This document shows, in pieces, positions 14,384-21,316 of a DNA stretch of 23,254 nucleotides (position 1 is the first letter of the stretch; each line of letters begins with the position of its first letter). The stretch lies in NCBI GenBank assembly GCA_023438885.1, contig JAEXPS010000060.1, positions 1 to 23,254 on the forward strand. The letters run 5' to 3'. The translations under genes were made by a program, and so were the position numbers. The notes beneath the pieces were generated by a model. It was not told the origin of the DNA. It ran no database searches and was given only the letters and a program-made list of their open reading frames with translations. This stretch comes from Actinomycetes bacterium. GTDB lineage: Bacteria > Actinomycetota > Actinomycetes > Actinomycetales > Cellulomonadaceae.

Positions 14384-16710
14384 CCCCCGCCCGCCAGGAG
14401 CAGGGCCTGGGACGCGGACCCCGCTCGTTGCTCGGCTCGGCGCTGGCGGCCGCGGCGGTCTGCGGCAGCCTGCTGGCGCTCGACGACCTGATCGAACCCG
14501 GCGACTGGAAGTCCTCGGCCGTCATGGCGGTACTCCTGCTCGCGGCGCTCACCGCGGGCATCCGCGCGGCGGGCCGGGCGGCGTGGGTGCCGAGCGCCGT
14601 CGCGGCGGTCACCGGGGTGGCCGGTCTCGTCATGCTCTACGGCGGGTCCGGTCCGGGCGTGCCGACGTTCCCCACGCCCGAGGCGATCGGACGCACCTGG
14701 CAGATGGCAGGTGACGGCGTACGGCTGGTCCAGGAGTCACTGGTGCCGATGCCGGCCGAGCGACCCGGGGAGCTGCTGGTCGTCGCGGCGGCGATGTCCG
14801 TGTTCCTCCTCGTGGACGCGCTCGCCCTCGGCTCCGACGCACCCGCCCTGGCCGCACTGCCGCTCATCACGTTCTGGCTCCCGGCCGTCTTCCTGGGGTT
14901 CCCCACGAACGGCTGGGCGCTGTTCTGGACCGGCCTGGCGTACCTGCTGCTGCTGGCGCTCAGCGTGGCGCCCTCCGTCGGAGACTCCGCGCGGACGCGC
15001 CAGCTCGGCGCGGTGGTCGGTGGCGCCGTCGCAGCTCTCGTGCTGGCGATCGTCGCCGGCCCCGTGCTCTCGTCGCTGCCGGCCTGGGCGGCGGTCTCCT
15101 TGCCCGACCTCGGTCCTGGCGCGGTCGGTCCGCTGCAGCTGTCCGGCGACCTGGACCTGCGCGACAGCCTCGGCACCCGCTCGGGGCAGACCGTGCTGAC
15201 CTACACCGTCTCCCAGGTTCCCGGTGCTCCCGAGCAGGAACCGGCTCCCGCGGAGAGCGGTGGTCCGGCACCGACGGCGAGCGCCGGTACGACGAGCCGG
15301 GCCGTCTCCACCGATGCGCGCACCGTCGGCCCGCTGCGCGCCTTCACGGTCGACGCGTTCGACGGCCGCAGCTGGCACCGCACACCCAGCGCCGAGGGTG
15401 ACGGCTGGGATCAGAGCCTGGTCCTCGGCAGCGGTCGCGCCGCCGGTCGCCCGGTGGATCCCGCCGACCCGCGGGCCGTGGGGGTGCAGGTGCACGTCGA
15501 GGGTCTCGAGCAGGCGGACCTGCCCATCAGCACCTTCCCACGGGCCGTGCAGGTCGCCGGGCCGTGGGCCTACGACCAGGTGCGCGACGAGGTCGTCGGC
15601 AGCCGTCCCACCACCAGCGGCCTGGAGTACTCCATGCAGGTGCTGGTACCCGAGCTGACGGCGGATGCCCTGCGCGACGCTCGCGTGGGCACCCCACCCG
15701 GCGACGTCGACTATCTCGCGGTGCCCGACTCGGAGCACATCGACGACGTGACGGCACTGGCGGCCGAGCTCACCGCGGAGGCGCAGACGCCCTACGCCAA
15801 GGCGATGGCCCTCCAGAGCTTCCTGCGCTCGACGGCGAACTTCGAGTACGACACCCGGGTGCCGCCGGCGACGAGCGAGGACGCGGTGTGGGACTTCCTC
15901 CAGGACCGCCGCGGCTACTGCGTCCAGTTCGCGACCGCGATGGCGATCATGGCCCGCACCCTGGACATTCCCACGCGGGTCGCCATCGGCTTCCTCCCCG
16001 GCGAGGCGGTGGAGAGCGACGGGACGTTCACCTACGTCGTCACGGGCAAGCAGGCGCACGCCTGGCCGGAGCTCTACTTCGAGGGCTTCGGATGGGTTCG
16101 GTTCGAGCCGACACCGGCCGAGCAGACCGGACTGCCGCCGCTGTGGAGCGACCCGCTCGCCGGTCTGCCCGCGGGCGGCCCGACGACGCCCGACTTCCTC
16201 GACCCAGCGCAGGCGGGCGCGGATCCCGGCCAGCAGCCGGCCAACCCCGTGATCGGTCCCGGCGTGACGGCCGGCTCCGACCTGTGGCTGCCGCTCGGGC
16301 TCGGTGTCGCAGTGCTTGCGCTGCTGACCGGCGCCGTGGTGCTGCTGATCCGGCGGGCTCGCCGGCCCGTCGAGCTGACGTGCGAGCACGCGTGGCACCA
16401 GCTGCGCCGGGCCCTGGCCCGCCACGCCTCGATCAGCTGGTCCGACGCGACGACGCCCCGCGCGGCGGTGCGCACGGTCCGCCAGCGCGTCGCCGAGCTG
16501 AGCGGCTCCGAGCTGGACTCGGCGGCCGCGGACGCACTCGACCGGCTGGCGCGGGCGGTAGAGCAGGAGCGCTACGCGCCGTCGCCCGCCAGCCCCTCGT
16601 CAGGCGAGCTGCACCACTGGATGGTGACGGTCCGGCACACGGTGGAGAAGCAGGTCAGCGACCGCTCTCGCCGCGGCGGCGGTCCCAGCGCTCTTCCAAG
16701 CGAGTCATGA
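14380..16710 (+). CDS. TgpA-like membrane transglutaminase (DUF3488-transglutaminase-DUF4129)
   Basis: TgpA-type proteins display a transglutaminase-like domain outside the membrane. The Pseudomonas homologue is essential; its substrate and those of actinobacterial relatives are unsettled. The 776-residue chain has several hydrophobic helices up to about residue 235 (DUF3488 part), a large exposed region, one late helix at about 635-655, and a C-terminal cytoplasmic domain resembling DUF4129. The transglutaminase core has RRGYCVQFATAMAIMAR with Cys514 and KQAHAWPELYFEGFGWVRFEPTP with His560. The third triad position, an Asp in the Pseudomonas enzyme, appears to be Glu576. The ATG overlaps the DUF58 stop by 4 bp. 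Its last 56 bp overlap the convergent DUF3040 gene. Confidence 0.93.
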   Translation: MTPARQEQGLGRGPRSLLGSALAAAAVCGSLLALDDLIEPGDWKSSAVMAVLLLAALTAGIRAAGRAAWVPSAVAAVTGVAGLVMLYGGSGPGVPTFPTPEAIGRTWQMAGDGVRLVQESLVPMPAERPGELLVVAAAMSVFLLVDALALGSDAPALAALPLITFWLPAVFLGFPTNGWALFWTGLAYLLLLALSVAPSVGDSARTRQLGAVVGGAVAALVLAIVAGPVLSSLPAWAAVSLPDLGPGAVGPLQLSGDLDLRDSLGTRSGQTVLTYTVSQVPGAPEQEPAPAESGGPAPTASAGTTSRAVSTDARTVGPLRAFTVDAFDGRSWHRTPSAEGDGWDQSLVLGSGRAAGRPVDPADPRAVGVQVHVEGLEQADLPISTFPRAVQVAGPWAYDQVRDEVVGSRPTTSGLEYSMQVLVPELTADALRDARVGTPPGDVDYLAVPDSEHIDDVTALAAELTAEAQTPYAKAMALQSFLRSTANFEYDTRVPPATSEDAVWDFLQDRRGYCVQFATAMAIMARTLDIPTRVAIGFLPGEAVESDGTFTYVVTGKQAHAWPELYFEGFGWVRFEPTPAEQTGLPPLWSDPLAGLPAGGPTTPDFLDPAQAGADPGQQPANPVIGPGVTAGSDLWLPLGLGVAVLALLTGAVVLLIRRARRPVELTCEHAWHQLRRALARHASISWSDATTPRAAVRTVRQRVAELSGSELDSAAADALDRLARAVEQERYAPSPASPSSGELHHWMVTVRHTVEKQVSDRSRRGGGPSALPSES

Positions 16711-17050
16711 AGCCGCGCTTCGTGCGCTGCTTGCGACCCGTACGACGCACGGCACCCTCGCCGTCCACGACTCCTTGCGGGCCTGAGTGGCGGCTGCGCG
16801 GCGCTGCGAAGACATAGGCGGCCGAGGCGAACATCAGCACGAACCCGAGGACCCCGAGAAGCGGCTGATCGGACGCCGCTCCCAGCACCAGGAGCAGCAG
16901 GCCGATGGCCGCGCCCGTCCCGGCGAGCACGTACCGCAGCACCGGCCGGCGGCCCCGCTGCGTCAGTGTGTTCGCCAGCCGCGGGTCGTCGGACGCGAGC
17001 TGGCGCTCCATCTGCTCGAGGACGCGCTGCTCGTACTCGGAGAGAGGCAT
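16655..17050 (-). CDS. DUF3040 small membrane protein
   Basis: DUF3040 is an actinobacterial family of small membrane proteins of unknown function, typically encoded near dcw genes. The 131-residue product starts with the family signature MPLSEYEQRVLEQMERQL and LASDDPRLA. Two hydrophobic helices follow (about 38-60 and 66-88), then a very basic tail (RRTGRKQRTKRGF, LEERWDRRRG) that could contact nucleic acid or phospholipid. The ATG at 17050 has GGAGGT six bases upstream. The gene starts 40 bp after dinB on the same strand and could be its third cistron. A TATCCT -10-like hexamer at 17098-17093, just inside the dinB end, could give it a separate promoter. Confidence 0.9.
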   Translation of the reverse strand: MPLSEYEQRVLEQMERQLASDDPRLANTLTQRGRRPVLRYVLAGTGAAIGLLLLVLGAASDQPLLGVLGFVLMFASAAYVFAAPRSRHSGPQGVVDGEGAVRRTGRKQRTKRGFMTRLEERWDRRRGESGR

Positions 17051-17090
17051 CGTCGACCTCCGTCCACCCACTCGATCCCGCTCGGCGGTT

Positions 17091-18362
17091 TCAGGATAGA
17101 TCGGCCGGAACGAAGGTGGTAGTCGACCGGTCGTGAGAATGCGGCGCGGCGGCCGCCGGACGGATCGCCGCGCTGCCGAATCGGCGCCTGACCTCGTCCA
17201 TCGCGAGCTCGGCGTCCCGCCGGTTCGGCGTCGGCTCGGCCACTGCCTCGTCGAGCGTCGGCTGGCGGACGGCCTCCGAGGCCGGGGAGAGTCCCTCGGC
17301 GCGCACACCCACCAGCCGCACCGGCAGCCCACCGAGGTCCACCGCGGCCAGCAGGTCACGCGCCGCCAGGTAGATCTCCCGCCCGACGTCCGTCGGTGTG
17401 GCGAGAGTCCGCGCGCGCGACAGGGTGCGGAAGTCGCTCGAGCGCACCTTGACGGCCACGGTCCTGGCGACCAGCCCGTGCGTCCGCAGGCGCGCCGCAC
17501 AGCGGTCGGCCAGCTCGAGCGCCTTGGCCTGCACCACGGCGGGATCGGCGACGTCCACGGCGAACGTCTCCTCGGCCCCGATCGACTTCTCCTCACGGCC
17601 GGGCTGGACCGGCCGTGGATCGCGACCCCATGCCAGGTCGTACAGGTGGGCCCCGGCGACCTTGCCCACCGCACGCTGCACCGTGGCCACCTCGCTGTCG
17701 GCCAGCTGCGCCACCGTGGTGATGCCCCACCGCTCCAGGGCCGCCTCGGTGCGTTCGCCGACGCCCCACAGGGCCCCCACCGGCAGCATGCGCAGGAAGT
17801 CGACGGTGGCGTCGCGCGGGATCAGGAGCACACCGTCCGGCTTGGCATGGCCGGACGCGAGCTTGGCGACGAACTTCGTGGAGGCGATGCCCACCGAGCA
17901 CGTGATGCCGTATCGCTCGCGGACCTGCCGCCGGATCTGCTCGGCGATCGACGTGGGCAGCCCGGACCGGCGCCGCGCGCCGGCGACGTCGAGGAAGGCT
18001 TCGTCCACGCTGACCTGCTCGACGAGCGCTGTGACGTCACGCAGGATGCCCATCACGCCCTCGGACACGTCGTGGTACAGGTGATGGTCCGGAGGGACGA
18101 CCACCGCCTGCGGAGCCAGGCGCAGCGCCTGGGCCATCGGCATCGCCGAGTGGACACCGAACGCCCGCGCCTCGTACGTGGCTGCGAGCACGACGCCCCG
18201 CTGGGCGCCCCCCACGATCACCGGCAGCCCGCGCAACTGCGGGCGGCGGGCCAGCTCCACCGATGCGAAGAACGCGTCCATGTCGACGTGGAGGATCGAG
18301 CACCCGGTCTCGTCCGACCCCCAGTCGCGCCGGGCCTCGGCCGAGCGCGGCCCGCGGCTCAC
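17091..18362 (-). CDS. dinB: DNA polymerase IV (Y-family translesion polymerase)
   Basis: DinB copies past damaged template bases. The 423-residue product has HVDMDAFFASVE with metal-binding Asp27 and Asp29, the steric-gate Phe region at 31-32, YEARAFGVHSAMPMAQA, and the catalytic SVDEAFLD with Asp120 and Glu121. CSVGIASTKFVAKLASGHAKPDG, a helix-hairpin-helix part (LWGVGERTEAALERWGI) and a little-finger domain follow. RQPTLDE near the C-terminus could be a QxxL sliding-clamp contact. The GTG at 18362 overlaps the HEPN gene stop by 4 bp (GTGA), so translation is likely coupled. With a LexA box before the HEPN gene, dinB is probably SOS-induced. Confidence 0.96.
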   Translation of the reverse strand: MSRGPRSAEARRDWGSDETGCSILHVDMDAFFASVELARRPQLRGLPVIVGGAQRGVVLAATYEARAFGVHSAMPMAQALRLAPQAVVVPPDHHLYHDVSEGVMGILRDVTALVEQVSVDEAFLDVAGARRRSGLPTSIAEQIRRQVRERYGITCSVGIASTKFVAKLASGHAKPDGVLLIPRDATVDFLRMLPVGALWGVGERTEAALERWGITTVAQLADSEVATVQRAVGKVAGAHLYDLAWGRDPRPVQPGREEKSIGAEETFAVDVADPAVVQAKALELADRCAARLRTHGLVARTVAVKVRSSDFRTLSRARTLATPTDVGREIYLAARDLLAAVDLGGLPVRLVGVRAEGLSPASEAVRQPTLDEAVAEPTPNRRDAELAMDEVRRRFGSAAIRPAAAAPHSHDRSTTTFVPADLS

Positions 18363-18772
18363 GAGGCCCTCACCGCCAGCATCCGCGGCGCCGGCGCGGG
18401 ACGGTCCTCGGGCTCCGTGGCGATCGACCGTGCGACGTCGACGAAGTCCTCGGCGTCGCACAGCGCCTGCTCGGCCCGCTGTGGTGTCACCTCGTCGAAC
18501 CACCCGGCGTCGATCGCCGACCGCAGCCTGGCCCCGTCGGCGAACAGGGCCGACCACCGGGCCAGCTGCGGCGCGACCTCGGCGAGCATGCCCCACACCG
18601 TCGCGGGGGCACCCCTCCGCGTCGGCCGCCCGCGGGCGGCGACCACGGCGGCCGCGGCGCGCAACGCCGCCAGGTGGGCGTGCGAGAACCGCTCCCAGGC
18701 CTCCGACGAGTACTGCGCCGCCAGCAACTCCGCGTCGGCCCGAGCCAGTAGCTGCGCCTGCGCGATGGTCAT
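18359..18772 (-). CDS. SAV_6107-type HEPN-domain protein
   Basis: This is a 137-residue, all-helical, Ala-rich protein that I place in the actinobacterial SAV_6107-type HEPN family; its function is unknown. HEPN domains include RNases and nucleotide-binding helpers. Recognisable parts are EAWERFSHAHLAALRAAAAVVAARGRP (about residues 24-50), APATVWGMLAEVAPQLARWSALFADGARLRSAID and DAEDFVDVARSI. R28-x4-H33 resembles the HEPN RNase motif, but it sits in an early helix rather than in the usual late one, so activity is doubtful. The ATG at 18772 is preceded by GGGAGGTG; an upstream GTG would run through the LexA box. It is the first gene of the dinB operon. Confidence 0.82.
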   Translation of the reverse strand: MTIAQAQLLARADAELLAAQYSSEAWERFSHAHLAALRAAAAVVAARGRPTRRGAPATVWGMLAEVAPQLARWSALFADGARLRSAIDAGWFDEVTPQRAEQALCDAEDFVDVARSIATEPEDRPAPAPRMLAVRAS

Positions 18773-18791
18773 GTGCTCACCTCCCGCCACC

Positions 18792-18820
18792 ATGATCGAA
18801 CATCTGTTCGATGCCGTCAA
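18792..18820 (-). promoter_or_regulatory. Putative promoter of the HEPN-dinB operon
   Basis: On the minus strand TTGACG (18820-18815) and GATCAT (18797-18792) are 17 bases apart, a good -35/-10 pair. The LexA box fills most of the spacer and touches the -10, as expected for a repressed SOS promoter. The predicted transcript would have a very short leader (about 13 bases) that begins at the ribosome site. Confidence 0.55.
18796..18811. promoter_or_regulatory. LexA (SOS) box
   Basis: TCGAACATCTGTTCGA is a perfect 6-4-6 palindrome matching the TCGAAC-N4-GTTCGA form of the SOS box of mycobacteria and other actinobacteria. It lies 24 bp before the HEPN ATG and 43 bp before the ATG of the divergent spermidine-synthase-like gene, so LexA could act on both. 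The dinB neighbour strongly supports an SOS role. Confidence 0.9.
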
Positions 18821-18845
18821 CACCTAGCCTGTCAACACCTAGCCT
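18816..18845. repeat. Perfect 15 bp tandem duplication in the divergent promoter region
   Basis: GTCAACACCTAGCCT occurs twice head to tail (18816-18830 and 18831-18845) with no mismatch. Each copy carries TTGAC on the minus strand (a -35-like element for the HEPN-dinB promoter) and TAGCCT on the plus strand (a -10-like element for the divergent gene). The duplication therefore doubles elements of both promoters. Confidence 0.95.
18840..18845 (+). promoter_or_regulatory. -10 element for a probable leaderless transcript
   Basis: TAGCCT fits TANNNT and ends 8 bases before the ATG at 18854, which predicts transcription starting at or next to the start codon. No Shine-Dalgarno sequence stands between them at a useful distance. 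An identical hexamer 15 bases upstream comes from the tandem duplication. A -35 is not obvious. Confidence 0.45.
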
Positions 18846-18853
18846 GGTGGTCG

Positions 18854-19690
18854 ATGTCCCCTCGAGCCTCCCATCCGCCACCCACATCGCCGTGGCCGGA
18901 CGGGCCGGTGCCGATCGCGACCGGCACGGTCGAGCTGCGCCGCGAGCGTGACGACCCCACGGGCGTGACGGTGCTCGTCAACGGCGTGCCGAGCTCTCAC
19001 CTCGACCTTGCGGACCCGCAGCGGCTCGAGTTCGAGTACATGCAGCAGATGGCGGCGGTCGTCGAGCTCCTGCCCGCCGGCCCGGTGCGAGCCGTGCACC
19101 TCGGCGGAGCGGGCTGCGCTCTGGCGCGCGCACTGGACGCCGCCCGGCCCGGCTCGCGTCAGCTCGCGGTCGAGATCGACCCGGTGCTCGCCGAGCTCGT
19201 GCGGCGCTGGTTCGACCTGCCGCGCTCCCCCGCCCTGCGCATCCGGGTCGGCGACGCCCGCGCGGAACTGGCGTCGCTGGCCGACGCCAGCGCCGACGTC
19301 GTGGTGCGCGACGCGTTCGCCGATGACGGGACGCCCTCGCACCTGGCCACGCGCGAGTTCACCGCGCAGGTCGCTCGCGTGCTGCGCCCGGGAGGCGTGT
19401 ACCTCGCCAACTGCGCCGACCGGCCGCCGCTCGCTCTCGCCCGCAGCGAGGCGGCCACGATCGCGGACGTCTTCGAGCGCGTCGCGGTGATCGCCGAGCC
19501 CGGCATGCTCCGCGGGCGCCGCTACGGCAACGTGGTCCTCGCCGCAACGCGCGACGAGCAGCTCCTCGGCTCGCCCGCGCTCGCGCGTGCGCTGCGCACC
19601 CAGCCGGTCCCGGCGCGCATCCTCCTGGACGACGAGGTCCTGGCCTTCGTCGGCCATGCGGCGGTGCGCCGTGACCCGCCGCCGGACTGA
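18854..19690 (+). CDS. Spermidine-synthase-like Rossmann-fold protein
   Basis: The 278-residue product resembles the spermidine synthase/methyltransferase fold but need not make polyamines. It has VTVLVNGVPSSHLDLADP, then the nucleotide loop VHLGGAGCALARALDAARPGS and the acidic strand end LAVEIDPVLAELVRRWFDLP. GDARAELASL, the active-site-like DVVVRDAFADDGTPSHLATREF and VLRPGGVYLANCAD follow. The classical GGGDG loop is altered to GGAGCA, so true aminopropyl transfer is uncertain. The chosen ATG at 18854 fits a leaderless start; a GTG at 18773 would translate the LexA box and tandem repeat. A hairpin follows 14 bp after the stop. Related proteins are commonly annotated as spermidine synthase without proof. 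Confidence 0.8.
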   Translation: MSPRASHPPPTSPWPDGPVPIATGTVELRRERDDPTGVTVLVNGVPSSHLDLADPQRLEFEYMQQMAAVVELLPAGPVRAVHLGGAGCALARALDAARPGSRQLAVEIDPVLAELVRRWFDLPRSPALRIRVGDARAELASLADASADVVVRDAFADDGTPSHLATREFTAQVARVLRPGGVYLANCADRPPLALARSEAATIADVFERVAVIAEPGMLRGRRYGNVVLAATRDEQLLGSPALARALRTQPVPARILLDDEVLAFVGHAAVRRDPPPD

Positions 19691-19704
19691 CACGCACAGG
19701 CGAT

Positions 19705-19734
19705 GGGCCGCCCCCGCTGCTGCGGGGACGGCCC
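19705..19734. terminator. Hairpin between convergent genes, likely bidirectional terminator
   Basis: A 13-base arm at 19705-19717 pairs with 19722-19734 around the loop TGCT, with one C-A mismatch and otherwise G-C pairs. It lies 14 bp after the spermidine-synthase-like stop and 39 bp past the csp stop on the other strand. There is no T run, which is common for G+C-rich actinobacterial terminators. Confidence 0.75.
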
Positions 19735-19773
19735 TACGTGCGTCGCGACGGCCTCGTGGACCGCCGCGGTGAA

Positions 19774-19977
19774 TCAGATCGGCTTGACGTGCTCGGCCTG
19801 CGGGCCCTTGGCGCCCTGCGTGATCTCGAACTCGACACGCTGGCCCTCGTCGAGGGAGCGGTAGCCCTGCGAGTCGATCGCGGAGTAGTGGACGAAGACG
19901 TCGGGACCGCCGCCCTCCTGCGCGATGAACCCGTAGCCCTTCTCGGCGTTGAACCACTTGACAGCACCCTGTGCCAT
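19774..19977 (-). CDS. Cold-shock-domain protein (CspA family)
   Basis: This small single-stranded nucleic-acid-binding protein acts as an RNA chaperone in the cytoplasm. The 67-residue product is the typical CspA length. It begins MAQGAVKWFNAEKGYGFIAQ, containing RNP-1-like KGYGFI, followed by the RNP-2-like DVFVHYSAI and LDEGQRVEFEITQGAKGPQAEHV. The ATG at 19977 is preceded by AAGGAAG at a good distance. The gene is preceded by 249 bp without another gene, consistent with the long leaders of cold-shock mRNAs. It is convergent with the spermidine-synthase-like gene across a strong hairpin. Confidence 0.96.
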   Translation of the reverse strand: MAQGAVKWFNAEKGYGFIAQEGGGPDVFVHYSAIDSQGYRSLDEGQRVEFEITQGAKGPQAEHVKPI

Positions 19978-20226
19978 GTCCTGCTTCCTTCTGCCCGGTG
20001 ACGGACCAGGCCGATGCCTGCTCCGCTGCCGCAATGCCTCACGTCCTGCGCCGGTGGCAAGCCAGGTATCCGGTCGAGCGTCCGCACGTCACTGCAACGT
20101 TGGCATCTTCGCATGAGGACCAGCGCAGCCGCCATCGTTTGCGAAGGTGCGAAGGTCCTGTCAGACAACGATCCGATAAAGGCGGCAACGATTCGATCAG
20201 GAATGCCCCGCCCAAATGGCGGGCGG
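19978..20226 (-). promoter_or_regulatory. csp upstream/leader region with short repeats
   Basis: This 249 bp gap is less G+C-rich than its surroundings. It contains a tandem GCGAAGGT pair (20141-20156, plus-strand reading) and two near-identical 12-mers, CAACGATCCGAT at 20166-20177 and CAACGATTCGAT at 20186-20197, 20 bases apart. No convincing -35/-10 pair was fixed. A promoter and a structured 5' leader for csp are expected here but not demonstrated. Confidence 0.4.
20207..20223 (-). terminator. Short hairpin just after the PAC2 gene
   Basis: CCCGCC (20207-20212) and GGCGGG (20218-20223) form a 6 bp stem with a 5-base loop. On the minus strand it begins four bases after the PAC2 stop, a usual terminator position. 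The stem is short and lacks a T run, so it may be weak. Confidence 0.4.
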
Positions 20227-21153
20227 TCAGCCTTCGTCCGGCGCCTGCTCGGCAAGGAAACGCTCGAACTCCGCCCCGAGCTCGTCCGCCGTCGGCAGAT
20301 CGGTCGAGGCGAGCAGGCCGGCGCGGCCGATGCCGCGAGTGAAGGCGTCGTACTGCTCCTCCAGCGCCTGGACCAGTGCGGCGATCTCGGTGGATTCCGC
20401 CACCTGGTCGGCGATCTGGCGGGACGCCTCGCGCGCGGGGCCTTCCAGCTCGCCGACGCCAAGCTGCAGTCCGGCGGCGGCCTCCAGCCGGTGCAGCGCT
20501 GCGATGGCCGCCTGCGGGTACGTCGACTGGGCGAGGTAGTGCGGCACGTGGACCGCGAAGCCGATCGCGTCGTGGCCCGCCTGGCCCAGCCGGTACTCGA
20601 GCAGCGTCTGCGCCGAGGCGGGCACCCGCACGGTGCCGAACCACGACGGGAACTGCGCCACGAGCTCGGGCCTGGTGCCGTGGGCAGTCAGCGACACCGG
20701 CCGGGTGTGCGGTACGCCCATCGGCACGCCGTGGATGCCGATGGTCAGCGGCACGCGGAAGCGCTCGACGAGCTGGCGCACCGCCGCGACGTACCGCTCC
20801 CACTGCACGTCCGGCTCCGTGCCGTGCAGCAGCAGGAACGGTGTGCCGTGGGCGTCCTCGACCAGGTCGACGACGAGCTCGGGCTCGTCGTAGTCACGCC
20901 AGGTCGTGGCGTCGAAGGTCATCATCGGCCGGCGTGATCGGTAGTCGAGCAGCTCGTCGACGTCGAAGGTGACCAGCCGGCGCGACGGCAGCTCGTCCAC
21001 CAGGTGCTCCGCGGCGATCTGGCCCGCGTTCCCGGCGTCCACGAACCCGCGCACGGCGTGGACCAGCACCGGCCCGTCGCCGCCGGCGATCCGCTCCTCG
21101 AGCCGCGCCTCGGCGTCGGCGTCCACCTCGTAGATCTCGCGGGGGTCCCGCAT
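20227..21153 (-). CDS. PAC2-family protein
   Basis: PAC2 proteins resemble eukaryotic proteasome-assembly chaperone 2. Many actinobacteria carry one or two, with no settled function. The 308-residue product starts MRDPREIYEVD and has VLVHAVRGFVDAGNAGQIAAEHLVDEL, LVTFDVDELLDYRSRRPMMTFD, DYDEPELVVDLVEDAHGTPFLLLHGTEPDVQWERY, GIHGVPMGVPHTRPVSLTAHGTRPEL and GFAVHVPHYLAQSTYPQAA. The C-terminal helices are acidic and end FERFLAEQAPDEG. The ATG at 21153 has a GGGCAGGGA tract upstream. It stands alone between csp and the divergent helD, so operon context gives no clue to its partner. Whether this organism has a proteasome cannot be judged from the window. Confidence 0.9.
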   Translation of the reverse strand: MRDPREIYEVDADAEARLEERIAGGDGPVLVHAVRGFVDAGNAGQIAAEHLVDELPSRRLVTFDVDELLDYRSRRPMMTFDATTWRDYDEPELVVDLVEDAHGTPFLLLHGTEPDVQWERYVAAVRQLVERFRVPLTIGIHGVPMGVPHTRPVSLTAHGTRPELVAQFPSWFGTVRVPASAQTLLEYRLGQAGHDAIGFAVHVPHYLAQSTYPQAAIAALHRLEAAAGLQLGVGELEGPAREASRQIADQVAESTEIAALVQALEEQYDAFTRGIGRAGLLASTDLPTADELGAEFERFLAEQAPDEG

Positions 21154-21249
21154 CTGTCCCTGCCCTTCGTCGTGCTCACCTGACGCAACCGCTCGGGAGG
21201 GCCGTCTCTTCCCGCCACGGCACGAGTGCGGACCACGTCGCGACAGGCG

Positions 21250-21255
21250 GATAAT
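21250..21255 (+). promoter_or_regulatory. Possible -10 element of the helD promoter
   Basis: GATAAT matches TATAAT at five of six positions, which stands out in this G+C-rich context. It overlaps the most upstream in-frame ATG (21254), which argues that this ATG is promoter sequence rather than the start codon. The -35 region is poor. No rifamycin-associated element of the kind described before some helR genes was recognised. Confidence 0.4.
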
Positions 21256-21316
21256 GGACGGCCCGCCGCGCGCCCGCGGCGGCTGCGCGGATCCGGCGGC
21301 GAACGAGGTGCACCAG

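Noticed and set aside
14737..16425. Large minus-strand open frame opposite the tgpA-like gene
   Set aside because: Low-complexity translation with no recognisable domain; the plus-strand protein has clear catalytic motifs.
18773..18853. GTG start at 18773 extending the spermidine-synthase-like protein by 27 residues
   Set aside because: It would translate the LexA box and the 15 bp tandem duplication, and the added residues look like read-through of control DNA.
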